A DNA stretch of 64,000 nt from Dietzia natronolimnaea (GTDB lineage: Bacteria; Actinomycetota; Actinomycetes; Mycobacteriales; Mycobacteriaceae), in contig NZ_NTGA01000021.1 of NCBI RefSeq assembly GCF_002289575.1, forward strand, positions 1-64,000. The letters run 5' to 3'. This document shows, one piece after another, positions 1 to 8,186 of the stretch. Positions within the stretch are counted from its first letter, which is position 1. Each line of letters starts with the position of its first letter. The position numbers and the translations under genes were made by a program. Under the pieces are notes generated by a model. It did not search any database. It saw only the letters and a list, made by a program, of their open reading frames with translations, and was not told where the DNA came from.

Positions 1-32
1 CACCGCGTACCCAACCTGCGTGGACAGAACAG

Positions 33-839
33 CTAGCGCGCCCGCAGCACCACCACGAGATTCGACACCAGGACCTCGCGCACCACCGGCACCCGCACCA
101 GCCACCACGCCCACCGTGGGTGATACCTCGGGAAGGCGGCGAGCAGGTCACCCGATCCCGTCCCACGCGCCCACTCGAGACCCTCGGCGCACCCCACCCG
201 GAACAGCGATTCGCCGTACACGTTCTTCGGCGGGCGGCCGTGGCGACGTTCGTACAGTCGCCGCGCGCGATGCCCACCGAGGTAGTGCGTCACTCCCATC
301 TCGTGGCCACCGAACGGGCCGTACCACAGGGTGTAGGAGACCACGACGAGGCCGCCGGGCCTCGTCACCCTGCACATCTCCTCGGCCATCGTCCAGGGCT
401 CGGGCACGTGCTCGGCCACGTTGGAGGAGATGCACACGTCCACCGAGCCCGACCGGATGGGCAGCGACATCCCGCTCCCCCGGACCGACCCCGCCTGGTC
501 CAGTCCGGCCGCCGACATCTCCCCCACATCGGGTTCGACGGAGACGTAGCGCGCCCCCTCGGCGGCGTAGGCGTCCGAGAAGTACCCGGGCCCGCCCCCC
601 ACGTCGAGCACCGTGAGGCCCGGGAGTCTCGCCCCCGGCCCGGCGGGCGCCAGGTCCCCGGCGTCCGCCCACAGGTCCGCCACCAGTTCGACCGTGTCGC
701 GCGCCAAGCCGGAGTAGAAGGCATCCGGGTCGGACTGCTCGAGCGGGAACGACCGCAGGAGACCGAGCGAGCGTCCGAGACTCGCCCGGCGGGCCACCGA
801 ACGGAGCGCGCCGGACCGATGATCTGCAGGTGGGGTCAC
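33..839 (-). CDS. class I SAM-dependent methyltransferase, MtrP/Rv0224c-like
   Basis: 268 aa from a GTG start; a longer frame runs upstream but would cross the divergent glycosyltransferase. Rossmann methyltransferase: motif I LDVGGGPG near residues 78-85, an acidic residue (E102) ending strand 2, then VDVCISSNVAEHV at about 133-145 and PGGL at 161-164. The Rv0224c-Rv0225 neighbours of mycobacteria are arranged the same way (divergent methyltransferase and glycosyltransferase). The corynebacterial homologue MtrP has been linked to membrane transport of trehalose mycolates; the methyl acceptor is not visible from sequence. Stop TAG lies 32 nt inside the window edge. Confident on fold, moderate on the MtrP equivalence. 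Confidence 0.85.
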   Translation of the reverse strand: MTPPADHRSGALRSVARRASLGRSLGLLRSFPLEQSDPDAFYSGLARDTVELVADLWADAGDLAPAGPGARLPGLTVLDVGGGPGYFSDAYAAEGARYVSVEPDVGEMSAAGLDQAGSVRGSGMSLPIRSGSVDVCISSNVAEHVPEPWTMAEEMCRVTRPGGLVVVSYTLWYGPFGGHEMGVTHYLGGHRARRLYERRHGRPPKNVYGESLFRVGCAEGLEWARGTGSGDLLAAFPRYHPRWAWWLVRVPVVREVLVSNLVVVLRAR

Positions 840-895
840 AGCGGAGACGATACCGGCGGGCCCGTGGCCGATCCGCGCTGCGTACAGTGTGCGCC

Positions 896-2203
896 GTGGC
901 TCGAATCCTGCTGCTGTGCTGGCGAGACAGCACCCATCCACAGGGCGGCGGCAGTGAGCGCTACCTGGAGCACGTCGCGGACGGCCTGGCGGCCGCCGGG
1001 CACACCGTCGTCTACCGGACCTCCCGTCCCCGTGGAGCGCCCCGTTCGGACGTGAGACGAGGTCTCGCCGGGGCCGGGCCAAGTTCCGCGGCAGCGGCAG
1101 GGGCAGGGGCAGGGGTCACGATCAGCCGTGGCGGCGGCCGCTTCACCGTGTACCCGCGGGCACTCGGGGCGATTCTCCTCGGTCGGTTCGGGGTGGGCCC
1201 GCTCGGTCGGTTGCGACGACCCGACGTCGTGGTCGACACCCAGAACGGCGTCCCGTTCTTCTCCCGCTTCGCCACCACCGCGCCCGTGGTGGTGCTGGTC
1301 CACCACATCCACCGCGAGCAGTGGCCCGTCGCCGGGTGGCTGGTCTCGAGGATCGGCTGGTGGATCGAGTCGCGCCTCTCGCCGCGAGTGCACTCGGGCA
1401 GCCAGTACGTCACCGTGTCACTTCCGTCGGCGGAGGAGCTCGTCGAGCTCGGAGTGGCTCCGGAGCGGATCGCGGTGGTCCGCAACGGTCTGGACCCGTT
1501 GCCTGACGGCGTGCGCCCGGGCGGGCCCGGGACCCGCGCCGACGGCCCGCACCTGGCGGTGTTGTCCCGACTCGTGCCGCACAAGCATGTCGAGGACGCC
1601 CTGGACGTCGTGGCGGCGCTCCGTGGGACCCACCCCGGCCTGGTGCTGGACGTCATCGGCAGTGGCTGGTGGTCCGACCGCCTCCGCGAGTACGCGGCCG
1701 AACGGGGTCTGGACCGAGACCAGGACCGAGACCGAGACAGGGGTCAGGACGGCGCCGGGCCCCGTCACCCCGCGGGTGCGGTCGTGTTCCACGGTCACGT
1801 GGACGAGGCCACCAAGCACCGGATCCTCGCCGCCGCGACGCTCCACCTCATGCCCTCGAGGAAAGAAGGGTGGGGTCTGGCCGTCTCCGAGGCCGCGCAG
1901 CACGGTGTCCCCACCATCGGATACCACCACGCGGCCGGGCTGCGGGACTCGATCGACGACGGCGAGACCGGCCTGCTCGTGGACGACGTCGCGGCCATGA
2001 CGACGGCCACCGAACGTCTGCTGGCCGATTCCGAACTCCGTGACCGGATGGGCGAGGCCGCGCGACGCAAGGCCGCCGCGCTCTCATGGCCCGCGACCGC
2101 GTCGGCGATGGCGGAGGTCCTCACCGCCGTCACCGAAGGACGACGGGTCACCGGGGTGATCGGCGGCCCACCGCGGCGAGGATCATCGCCGCCAGACCGG
2201 TGA
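896..2203 (+). CDS. GT4-family glycosyltransferase (Rv0225-like)
   Basis: 435 aa, GTG start 56 nt from the divergent methyltransferase. GT-B fold of the GT4 family: N-terminal ARILLLCWRD with a glycine-rich QGGGSE loop, a middle AVLSRLVPHKHVEDAL segment, and the nucleotide-sugar site SRKEGWGLAVSEAAQHGVP. Likely a cytoplasmic transferase acting on a lipid-linked acceptor in cell-envelope biosynthesis; donor sugar unknown. Two in-frame simple repeats interrupt it: a Gly/Ala run near 1085-1115 built on a GGGGCA hexamer and an Asp/Arg run near 1710-1745 built on GACCGA. The last 56 bases overlap the end of the convergent membrane-protein gene. Confidence 0.88.
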   Translation: MARILLLCWRDSTHPQGGGSERYLEHVADGLAAAGHTVVYRTSRPRGAPRSDVRRGLAGAGPSSAAAAGAGAGVTISRGGGRFTVYPRALGAILLGRFGVGPLGRLRRPDVVVDTQNGVPFFSRFATTAPVVVLVHHIHREQWPVAGWLVSRIGWWIESRLSPRVHSGSQYVTVSLPSAEELVELGVAPERIAVVRNGLDPLPDGVRPGGPGTRADGPHLAVLSRLVPHKHVEDALDVVAALRGTHPGLVLDVIGSGWWSDRLREYAAERGLDRDQDRDRDRGQDGAGPRHPAGAVVFHGHVDEATKHRILAAATLHLMPSRKEGWGLAVSEAAQHGVPTIGYHHAAGLRDSIDDGETGLLVDDVAAMTTATERLLADSELRDRMGEAARRKAAALSWPATASAMAEVLTAVTEGRRVTGVIGGPPRRGSSPPDR

Positions 2204-4010
2204 CCAGCCACGCCACGTGCGCCGCGAGGACCGCAGCCCGGGAGGACTGGGACGCGGGCGGCGGGGCGGGCGGCGGCACGGCGAGCTCCTGACCGTCCGT
2301 CCCACCCAGTTCGTAGAGGACGAGTTCGGGGTCGGCGAACCTCGTCGTCGTCGCCGACAGAGTCCGGTCGGACTCCCCCCGGGGGCCGGCGGAGGTGCGC
2401 TCGTCGAGCACCCACCGCACCCCCAGTGCGGTCAGCGTGCGGGGGTGGTCGCCGCGTAGCAGCGCCTCGGTGGCCTCGCGGGCGCGGTCACCCTCCCCCG
2501 TCACCGTGCCGGCACCGCCCACCACCAGATCACCGGGGACCAGGACCCGCGTGTCAAGCATCCGGGGTGCGGGGTCGAGCACGGCGGCCCCGCCAGCCCA
2601 CAGCGGGGTGGAACGGAACGACCCGGCCGGCAGGACCAGCATGTCGCCGGGCCGGCCGTCGACGATTTCCGCCACCCGGGCCCACCCCTCGCCGTACGTG
2701 ACCGGATGGAGCGAGTCCCACAGCACGCGCGGGGCGTCGGGTACGGCGGCGACGGCCACGGCCGTGAGCAGCACCGCCGCCCCGACGGGTCGTAGCCGGG
2801 GGGCCAGCGCCCGAGCCGCCAGGCCCCAGGCGAGCACGGTGGCCGGCAGGGCGAGCGCCACGAACTTCTGGGTGTCGCGCAGCAGGCCCGCCGCCGGGAT
2901 CGCGTCGACCACCGCCGCGAGCGCGGCGATCCCAGGGGCCGTCGCCGACAGGGCCACGAGCAGCCAGGTGACCAGCGCGAGGGGGACCGTGGCGCGGACC
3001 GTCGGGTCACGCCGGGCCCGCCAGATTCCGGGGGCCGCCACGGCCCAGACCGCCAGGAGGAGCACCAGTGCCGCGGCCGCCCACCAGCTCGTGCGGGAGG
3101 GCGGGACGGCCGCGGAGTTCCAGATCCCGCCCAGCGCCACCACCGAGCCCAGGGTGCCGATTCCGGTCTCGGCGCGGGCCGCGAACGCAGCGACCCCGGG
3201 GGTCCCTCCGACCGCGAACCCGCCGCCCTCGCCGACGCCGCCCGCCCCGCCGCCCCCGAGCACAGTGGCCAGCACCCAGGGCAGCGCGGTCACCGCGGCC
3301 ACCGCCGCGAGCACCGCGGCCGACCTCGCCCGTCGGCGCGCCCCGCAGGCCAACGACACCGCTGCGGCCACCACCGCCAGCACCCAGCCGATCGGGGTGA
3401 GCCCCGCCACGGCCACCGCCGCGCACGCCGCCGCGAGGCGGGGCCTCGGGCCGGCCAGCAGCACCGGCAACGTCACGACCGCGGCCACCCCGGCCAGCAG
3501 GGACCAGTGGCCCTGGAGGAGACGCTCCACGACCAGCGGATTCCACACCGCCACCACGACGGCCGGCAGCCTCACCAGGTGGCCCGACCACCCCGGGGTG
3601 TCGACGCCCGCACTGGTCACCCCGCGGACCACCTGCCGGACCAGAGCGCCCGCGGCGACCGCTATCCACACGCAGAACGCCGCCGTGAGCAGCCCCGTCA
3701 GCGGCCACAGCGGCAGTCCGATGCCCTCCAGAGCGCGGGTCGCCCAGGCCACCGCCACGTCCTGCGGCACCGCCCGCGCCGCCGACTCGCCGAGGCCCAG
3801 AGCGGCGTCCGACAGCGGCGGAGTCGGCGTGGCCACCCAGTCCCGGAGCAACGGGAACCCCGGGCGGGCCAGGCCGGCCAGCAACAGCGCCGTGATCACC
3901 ACCCCGACCGCGGCATCCACCGCGACGGCCACCCGCGAATCTGGCACCGGAACCGGAACCGGGCCCGGACCCGCGGGTCCGTGGCGCGGACCGGTCCCGG
4001 TGGCTGACAT
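2148..4010 (-). CDS. polytopic membrane protein, Rv0226c-like, possible GT-C fold
   Basis: 620 aa from an ATG that leaves a 63-nt divergent promoter gap to the flippase. A Pro/Gly-rich cytoplasmic N-terminus is followed by a dozen or so hydrophobic segments, an extracytoplasmic domain of roughly 170 residues and one C-terminal membrane helix. Near the middle it carries LLRDTQKFVALALP, which resembles LRNLHKFDPLLRLP in the AftD homologue encoded at 8057-12619. Together with the topology this suggests a GT-C glycosyltransferase relative, perhaps in arabinogalactan or LAM assembly. Position between the glycosyltransferase and the DUF3068 gene matches mycobacterial synteny. Function inferred, not established. 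Confidence 0.8.
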   Translation of the reverse strand: MSATGTGPRHGPAGPGPVPVPVPDSRVAVAVDAAVGVVITALLLAGLARPGFPLLRDWVATPTPPLSDAALGLGESAARAVPQDVAVAWATRALEGIGLPLWPLTGLLTAAFCVWIAVAAGALVRQVVRGVTSAGVDTPGWSGHLVRLPAVVVAVWNPLVVERLLQGHWSLLAGVAAVVTLPVLLAGPRPRLAAACAAVAVAGLTPIGWVLAVVAAAVSLACGARRRARSAAVLAAVAAVTALPWVLATVLGGGGAGGVGEGGGFAVGGTPGVAAFAARAETGIGTLGSVVALGGIWNSAAVPPSRTSWWAAAALVLLLAVWAVAAPGIWRARRDPTVRATVPLALVTWLLVALSATAPGIAALAAVVDAIPAAGLLRDTQKFVALALPATVLAWGLAARALAPRLRPVGAAVLLTAVAVAAVPDAPRVLWDSLHPVTYGEGWARVAEIVDGRPGDMLVLPAGSFRSTPLWAGGAAVLDPAPRMLDTRVLVPGDLVVGGAGTVTGEGDRAREATEALLRGDHPRTLTALGVRWVLDERTSAGPRGESDRTLSATTTRFADPELVLYELGGTDGQELAVPPPAPPPASQSSRAAVLAAHVAWLVTGLAAMILAAVGRRSPR

Positions 4011-4073
4011 GGGCACATTCCACCATGCCGTCCGACGCGCCGAGGTCGCGGGCGACACCCTACGATCACCGGT

Positions 4074-5312
4074 GTGGACCCTCAGGCACGCGCGGCGGCA
4101 CCCGGCTCCGCGACCAGGCGTTTCCTGACCGGTGCCGGGGCGGTGACGCTCGGGTCCCTGGTGGCCAACATCGCCGCGTACCTGCTCCACCTGCCGGCCT
4201 CCCGCTGGCTCGGGCCCGAGGGGTACGGCGCGTTCGCCGCCCTGCTCTCCGCGCAACTGCTGGTCGCGGTGCCGTCGCTGGCGCTCCAGGCCGTCGTGGC
4301 ACGGGAGCTCGTCAGAGGGGTCCCGCACGAGGCACTGCGCTCCCTGGGCGCGCGGGTCGCGCTACTCGTGGCGCTCATCGCGGCGCTCGCCGTGGCCCCG
4401 GTGTCCCACCTGCTCGACACCCCTGTCCTCGCCACCGCCGCCGCGCTGTCCCCCGGGCCGGTGTTGTGCCTGCTGGCCGCCGAACAGGGGTTGCTGCAGG
4501 GCGCCGAGCGGTTCCGCGCCCTCGCGATGGTGCTCGCGCTGGCGGGAGCCGGCAAGGTCATCCCGGCGGTCGCGGTGCTGGCCGCGGGTGGCGGGGTCGG
4601 GACGGCGCTCGCGGCGGGAGCGGTCGGTGTGGCGGGTGCCTGGCTCGTGGCCCGTCTGGTGGCCGCCGGGGTGGGCAGGTCGACGACGACGAGGGGTTCC
4701 CGCACCCGGGCCGGCGGCGCCGTGGTGTCGTCCCCCGGTGTGACGGCCGTGCTGGCCGCCGGCCAGGTCCAACTGGTGATGATGGCGCTGACCTCGGTCG
4801 ACCTTCTCCTGGCCCGCGCTCTGCTCTCGCCCGAGGACGCCGGCCGCTACGCGCTCGGCGCGGTGGCCGCCAAGGCCGCGTTCTGGCTGCCCCAGGCGGT
4901 CGGCACCGTGCTCTACCCGAGGATGGCCGACCCCGCCGGCCACCGCGGTGCGGTCCGCTCGGCCGTGGGCGTACTGCTCGGGATCGGCGCGGTGGTGGTG
5001 CTCGCCGCCGTGGTGGCGGCGCCGCTCGTGCCGGCCGTGGTGGGCGAGGGCTACCGGCCGGTCACCGGGGTGCTGTGGGCCTTCGCGAGCCTCGGCGTCA
5101 CCCTGAGCGTCCTGCAGGCGTTCCTCCTGTCGACCATCGCCGCCAACCGGACCGTGGAGGCGGGGATCGCGTGGATCGGCCTGCTGCTCACCGCCGCGGC
5201 CGTGTGGGCGGTGCCCCGGGAGTTGTCCTCGGTTCTCGGGGCGACCCTCGTCGTCGTCGTCCTCACCACCCTCGTCGCCGGCTGGCGGGCCCTGAGGGTC
5301 CGTCCCGCCTGA
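4074..5312 (+). CDS. oligosaccharide/lipid flippase (MATE/MOP superfamily)
   Basis: 412 aa, GTG start, 63 nt from the divergent GT-C-like gene. About 12 hydrophobic segments; the N-terminus (FLTGAGAVTLGSLVANIAAY then SRWLGPEGYGAFAALL) is typical of polysaccharide-biosynthesis flippases of the MOP superfamily. It would move an undecaprenyl- or polyprenyl-linked glycan across the plasma membrane. It lies inside an envelope locus otherwise collinear with Rv0224c-Rv0228, where I do not recall a flippase in M. tuberculosis, so it may be a lineage-specific insertion serving the adjacent glycosyltransferases. Followed by a strong hairpin shared with the convergent DUF3068 gene. Confidence 0.82.
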   Translation: MDPQARAAAPGSATRRFLTGAGAVTLGSLVANIAAYLLHLPASRWLGPEGYGAFAALLSAQLLVAVPSLALQAVVARELVRGVPHEALRSLGARVALLVALIAALAVAPVSHLLDTPVLATAAALSPGPVLCLLAAEQGLLQGAERFRALAMVLALAGAGKVIPAVAVLAAGGGVGTALAAGAVGVAGAWLVARLVAAGVGRSTTTRGSRTRAGGAVVSSPGVTAVLAAGQVQLVMMALTSVDLLLARALLSPEDAGRYALGAVAAKAAFWLPQAVGTVLYPRMADPAGHRGAVRSAVGVLLGIGAVVVLAAVVAAPLVPAVVGEGYRPVTGVLWAFASLGVTLSVLQAFLLSTIAANRTVEAGIAWIGLLLTAAAVWAVPRELSSVLGATLVVVVLTTLVAGWRALRVRPA

Positions 5313-5346
5313 GCGTCCGAGCTGGCAGGCCACCCCAGGCCAGCCG

Positions 5347-5406
5347 ACGAGAAGAGCGTCCCGCACACCCGCCTCTCGGGCGATGTGTGCGGGACGCTCT
5401 TCTCGT
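5347..5406. terminator. bidirectional stem-loop terminator
   Basis: A perfect 22-bp inverted repeat (arms 5347-5368 and 5385-5406, loop 16 nt) lies between the stop codons of the convergent flippase (+) and DUF3068 (-) genes. No T-run follows on either side, which is common for actinobacterial terminators. Confidence 0.8.
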
Positions 5407-5458
5407 GGGACCGGGTCGGCGGGGGACCGGGTCTAAGGGGGCCCGGGTCAGCGGGCCG

Positions 5459-6844
5459 TCATGCGCGCGGCGCCGGCCCGGCTACCCCGTCCCCGCGGGC
5501 GCCACGGGTGGCGCGCGTCCCCCGTCCGGTGCGACCACCGGCGGCGCCGCGCACGCCCAGCAGGATCCCGCCGAGCACGGCCAGGACGCCGAGCACGCCC
5601 AGCACCGCCGGCAGGATGCGACCGAACGTGTTGAGGGTGTCGGCCGTCTCCTGGGCGGCGGACAGGGTCCGCTCCTGGGTCTCCTCGTTCCACCCGGACT
5701 CGAACCGGACGGCCGTCCGAGTGGGCTCGGCCCGCTCTTCCTCCATGCCCGCCGCATCGTTGACGAAGGCCTCTGCCTCGTCCTGGTCCTCGGCGAAGAA
5801 CTGGTAGATGTTCTCGCTGCCGTTGACGACCTGACCGGTCTCGGGGTTCACGTACACCGTGCGGGTGTTGGTGTAGAAGCGACGCATGTCGACCTCACGC
5901 TCCGGGTCACCCGCCAGACCCCACTGTCCCGCGGTCATGCCCTCGCGCCGATAGCTGGCCAGGACGGCCTCCACGGCGGGGTCGTACCCGTCGCTGATCG
6001 AGGCGAAATGATCGCGGATCGAGGACCACATGTCGATCGGTCCGAGCTCCTGACGGAACTCGTACGCGTCGATGCCGCCGACGGTGGTCTCACCGACGAA
6101 GGAGATCGGATTGGTGGTGAAGGTGCTGGCGTCGAAGTAGTCGTAGTCCCGCTGCTCGGTGTCGAACGGGAACTTGTACTGCAGACCCCGTCGGACGAAC
6201 CCGGCCGGTGCGGTCTCGTCGCCGGCACCGGTGGCGGCCAGCTGCAGGGTGCTCACGGCCTCGTCGGTCGGCTCGGCGGTCACCCGGTCCACGGTGACCC
6301 GGTCGATCGACGCGTTGACCAGGCCTTCTACCCCGTCCGATCCGCTCTTGTCCTCACGGAGCAGCGACTGCGCGGCCTGGAACGTGATGATCTCGGCGTC
6401 CGACGGCTCGACCGCCTGGACGCGGCGCTGCGAGTAGAGCGGGATGTCGTTGTCGATGAAGCAGGTGACCGGGAACTGGACATCCGAGTCGTCGGCGGCC
6501 GGACCGCCCGGGGTCTCGACGACCTGCTCGTCGTCGGTCGCGCCTTCGTCGGGCGAACCGCCGGCCGCGTCCTCGTCGTCGTTCGCGCCCCCGTCGCGGC
6601 ACTCGGGGCGGTCGGCGTTGAGTTCGGTCGGCGAGTTGCCGGCCAGTGCCGCGCCGACCAGTACCGCACCCTGCGTGGTGTTGGTGACCGTGGTGGTGTT
6701 GATGTCCAGCGGGGTCTTCTTCTGCGTCGGCACCACGAAGAAGACCAGTGCCAGTGCGATAGTGATGAGGAACGCGCCGAGCCCGACGAGGACCAGTGCG
6801 GGCACTGACGACCTCCGTCCCGCGGAACTGCTCTGTCGTGCCAT
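5459..6844 (-). CDS. DUF3068 membrane protein (Rv0227c/NCgl2760 family)
   Basis: 461 aa. The ATG is preceded by a strong AGGAGG Shine-Dalgarno sequence, which decides it over an upstream extension. One N-terminal helix (VPALVLVGLGAFLITIALAL), a large extracytoplasmic domain rich in Asp/Glu/Thr with a DEDAAGG-type acidic stretch, and a C-terminal helix (LPAVLGVLGVLAVLGGILLG) followed by a basic tail. This is the architecture of DUF3068 proteins; the corynebacterial and M. smegmatis members are required for lipomannan maturation and LAM synthesis. Sits between flippase and acyltransferase genes as in mycobacteria (Rv0227c-Rv0228). Biochemical activity unknown. Confidence 0.85.
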   Translation of the reverse strand: MARQSSSAGRRSSVPALVLVGLGAFLITIALALVFFVVPTQKKTPLDINTTTVTNTTQGAVLVGAALAGNSPTELNADRPECRDGGANDDEDAAGGSPDEGATDDEQVVETPGGPAADDSDVQFPVTCFIDNDIPLYSQRRVQAVEPSDAEIITFQAAQSLLREDKSGSDGVEGLVNASIDRVTVDRVTAEPTDEAVSTLQLAATGAGDETAPAGFVRRGLQYKFPFDTEQRDYDYFDASTFTTNPISFVGETTVGGIDAYEFRQELGPIDMWSSIRDHFASISDGYDPAVEAVLASYRREGMTAGQWGLAGDPEREVDMRRFYTNTRTVYVNPETGQVVNGSENIYQFFAEDQDEAEAFVNDAAGMEEERAEPTRTAVRFESGWNEETQERTLSAAQETADTLNTFGRILPAVLGVLGVLAVLGGILLGVRGAAGGRTGRGTRATRGARGDGVAGPAPRA

Positions 6845-6941
6845 CGGTTGTCCTCCTGGAGTCGCCCTGGATCCACCGGTTACCCCCGGATAGCTTCCGG
6901 GTCGGTCGCCGGACCGGACCATCATCAGGAGAAGATTAACA

Positions 6942-8186
6942 GTGATGAAGAACGCATTCGCCACCCCCGACCGACAAGTCGGAACTCTCCCGTCCGCGAC
7001 CGGGTTCGTGCCGGCGTTGGAGGGCTTCCGCGCGGTCGCCGCGATCGCCGTCCTCACCACTCACGTCGCGTTCCAGACCGGGTCCTCCACGGGATCGGCG
7101 ATCAACCGACTCTGGGGCCGGTTCGACCTGTCCGTGGCCGTGTTCTTCGCGCTCTCCGGCTTCCTGCTGTGGCGAGCCCACGCCCTGCACGCCCGTCGGG
7201 GCGGACCCGGTACCGCCCGGTCACCGAAGTCCTACCTGCGTTCGCGGCTCGTCCGGATCATGCCCGCCTATCTCGTCGTGGTGGCCGCGGCGTTCCTCCT
7301 CATCCCCCAGAACGCCCGCACCTCGGCCTCGACCTGGATCGCCAACCTGACCCTGACGCAGGTGTACGTCCCCGACTCGCTGGTCGAGGGCCTGACCCAC
7401 GCGTGGTCGCTGTCCGTGGAGATGTCGTTCTACCTCGTCCTGCCGCTGCTGTGGTGGGCGTTGGCCGGGCTGCGGGGCCGCGCGGCGCGGTGGCGGATCC
7501 CGGTGATCGCCGCCGTGGGGGTACTGAGCCTGGCGTGGGCTCTGGTCCCCTGGTACGGGCTCGGACTACCCGAACGGGTCAACGACCAGATCCTCCCCCC
7601 GGCGTTCGCCTCCTGGTTCGCGGCGGGGATGATCCTCGCCGAGCTCGCCGCCGCCCCGCCCGGTCGGCTGGCGTCGCTGGCCCGACACCGGCACGCACGA
7701 TGGGGCTGGTGGGCCGTCTCCGCGGCGGCGCTCGGCGTCAGCACCGTCCCGCAGTGGTTCACCGAAGGCTTCGTGCACCCGTCCGGCCCCGAGTTCGCGG
7801 CCCGGACCGCACTGGGAGCCGTGGTGGCGTTCTGTCTGCTGGCGCCGGTCACGTTGGCTCCGCGGGGGCAGCGGTTCGCGCTGCTGGACTCCCCAGTGAT
7901 GGGCATGCTGGGCCGGTGGTCCTACGGGGTGTTCCTGTGGCACGTCCTGGTCCTGCACTTCGCGTTCCAGATCGCGTTCGTGCCCATGTTCTCCGGGCAC
8001 ATGCTCGAGATCTGGCTGATCACCGTCGTGATCTCCACCGTTCTCGCGGCGGCGAGCTACGCGCTCGTGGAGGTGCCGTCGGGTCGTTGGTCCGCCCCCC
8101 GGCGAACTCCCCGCGGCACACCGAGCACCGACGGCCAGGCCGCGGCCACCCCGGCGCAGACGAGTCCCGCCACGGTCGCCACCTGA
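6942..8186 (+). CDS. membrane acyltransferase-3 family protein, TmaT/Rv0228-like
   Basis: 414 aa. GTG is immediately followed by ATG (6945); an AGGAGA site ending near 6933 fits either. Acyltransferase-3 domain: FVPALEGFRAVAAIAVLTTH near the N-terminus with the expected catalytic His in helix 1, an SLSVEMSFYLVLPLLWW motif, and ten or so membrane helices. Corynebacterial TmaT, encoded at the same position, O-acetylates trehalose monomycolate before MmpL export, so the inference is an acyl transfer onto a mycolate glycolipid. The last 130 nt overlap the 3' end of the convergent aftD gene, an unusually long antiparallel overlap. Confidence 0.85.
   Translation: MMKNAFATPDRQVGTLPSATGFVPALEGFRAVAAIAVLTTHVAFQTGSSTGSAINRLWGRFDLSVAVFFALSGFLLWRAHALHARRGGPGTARSPKSYLRSRLVRIMPAYLVVVAAAFLLIPQNARTSASTWIANLTLTQVYVPDSLVEGLTHAWSLSVEMSFYLVLPLLWWALAGLRGRAARWRIPVIAAVGVLSLAWALVPWYGLGLPERVNDQILPPAFASWFAAGMILAELAAAPPGRLASLARHRHARWGWWAVSAAALGVSTVPQWFTEGFVHPSGPEFAARTALGAVVAFCLLAPVTLAPRGQRFALLDSPVMGMLGRWSYGVFLWHVLVLHFAFQIAFVPMFSGHMLEIWLITVVISTVLAAASYALVEVPSGRWSAPRRTPRGTPSTDGQAAATPAQTSPATVAT

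Noticed and set aside
4025-6808. Very long + strand open frame (927 aa) opposite the flippase and DUF3068 genes
   Set aside because: Arg/Gly-rich, no recognisable domain, spans several well-supported genes on both strands; a by-product of GC-rich third positions.
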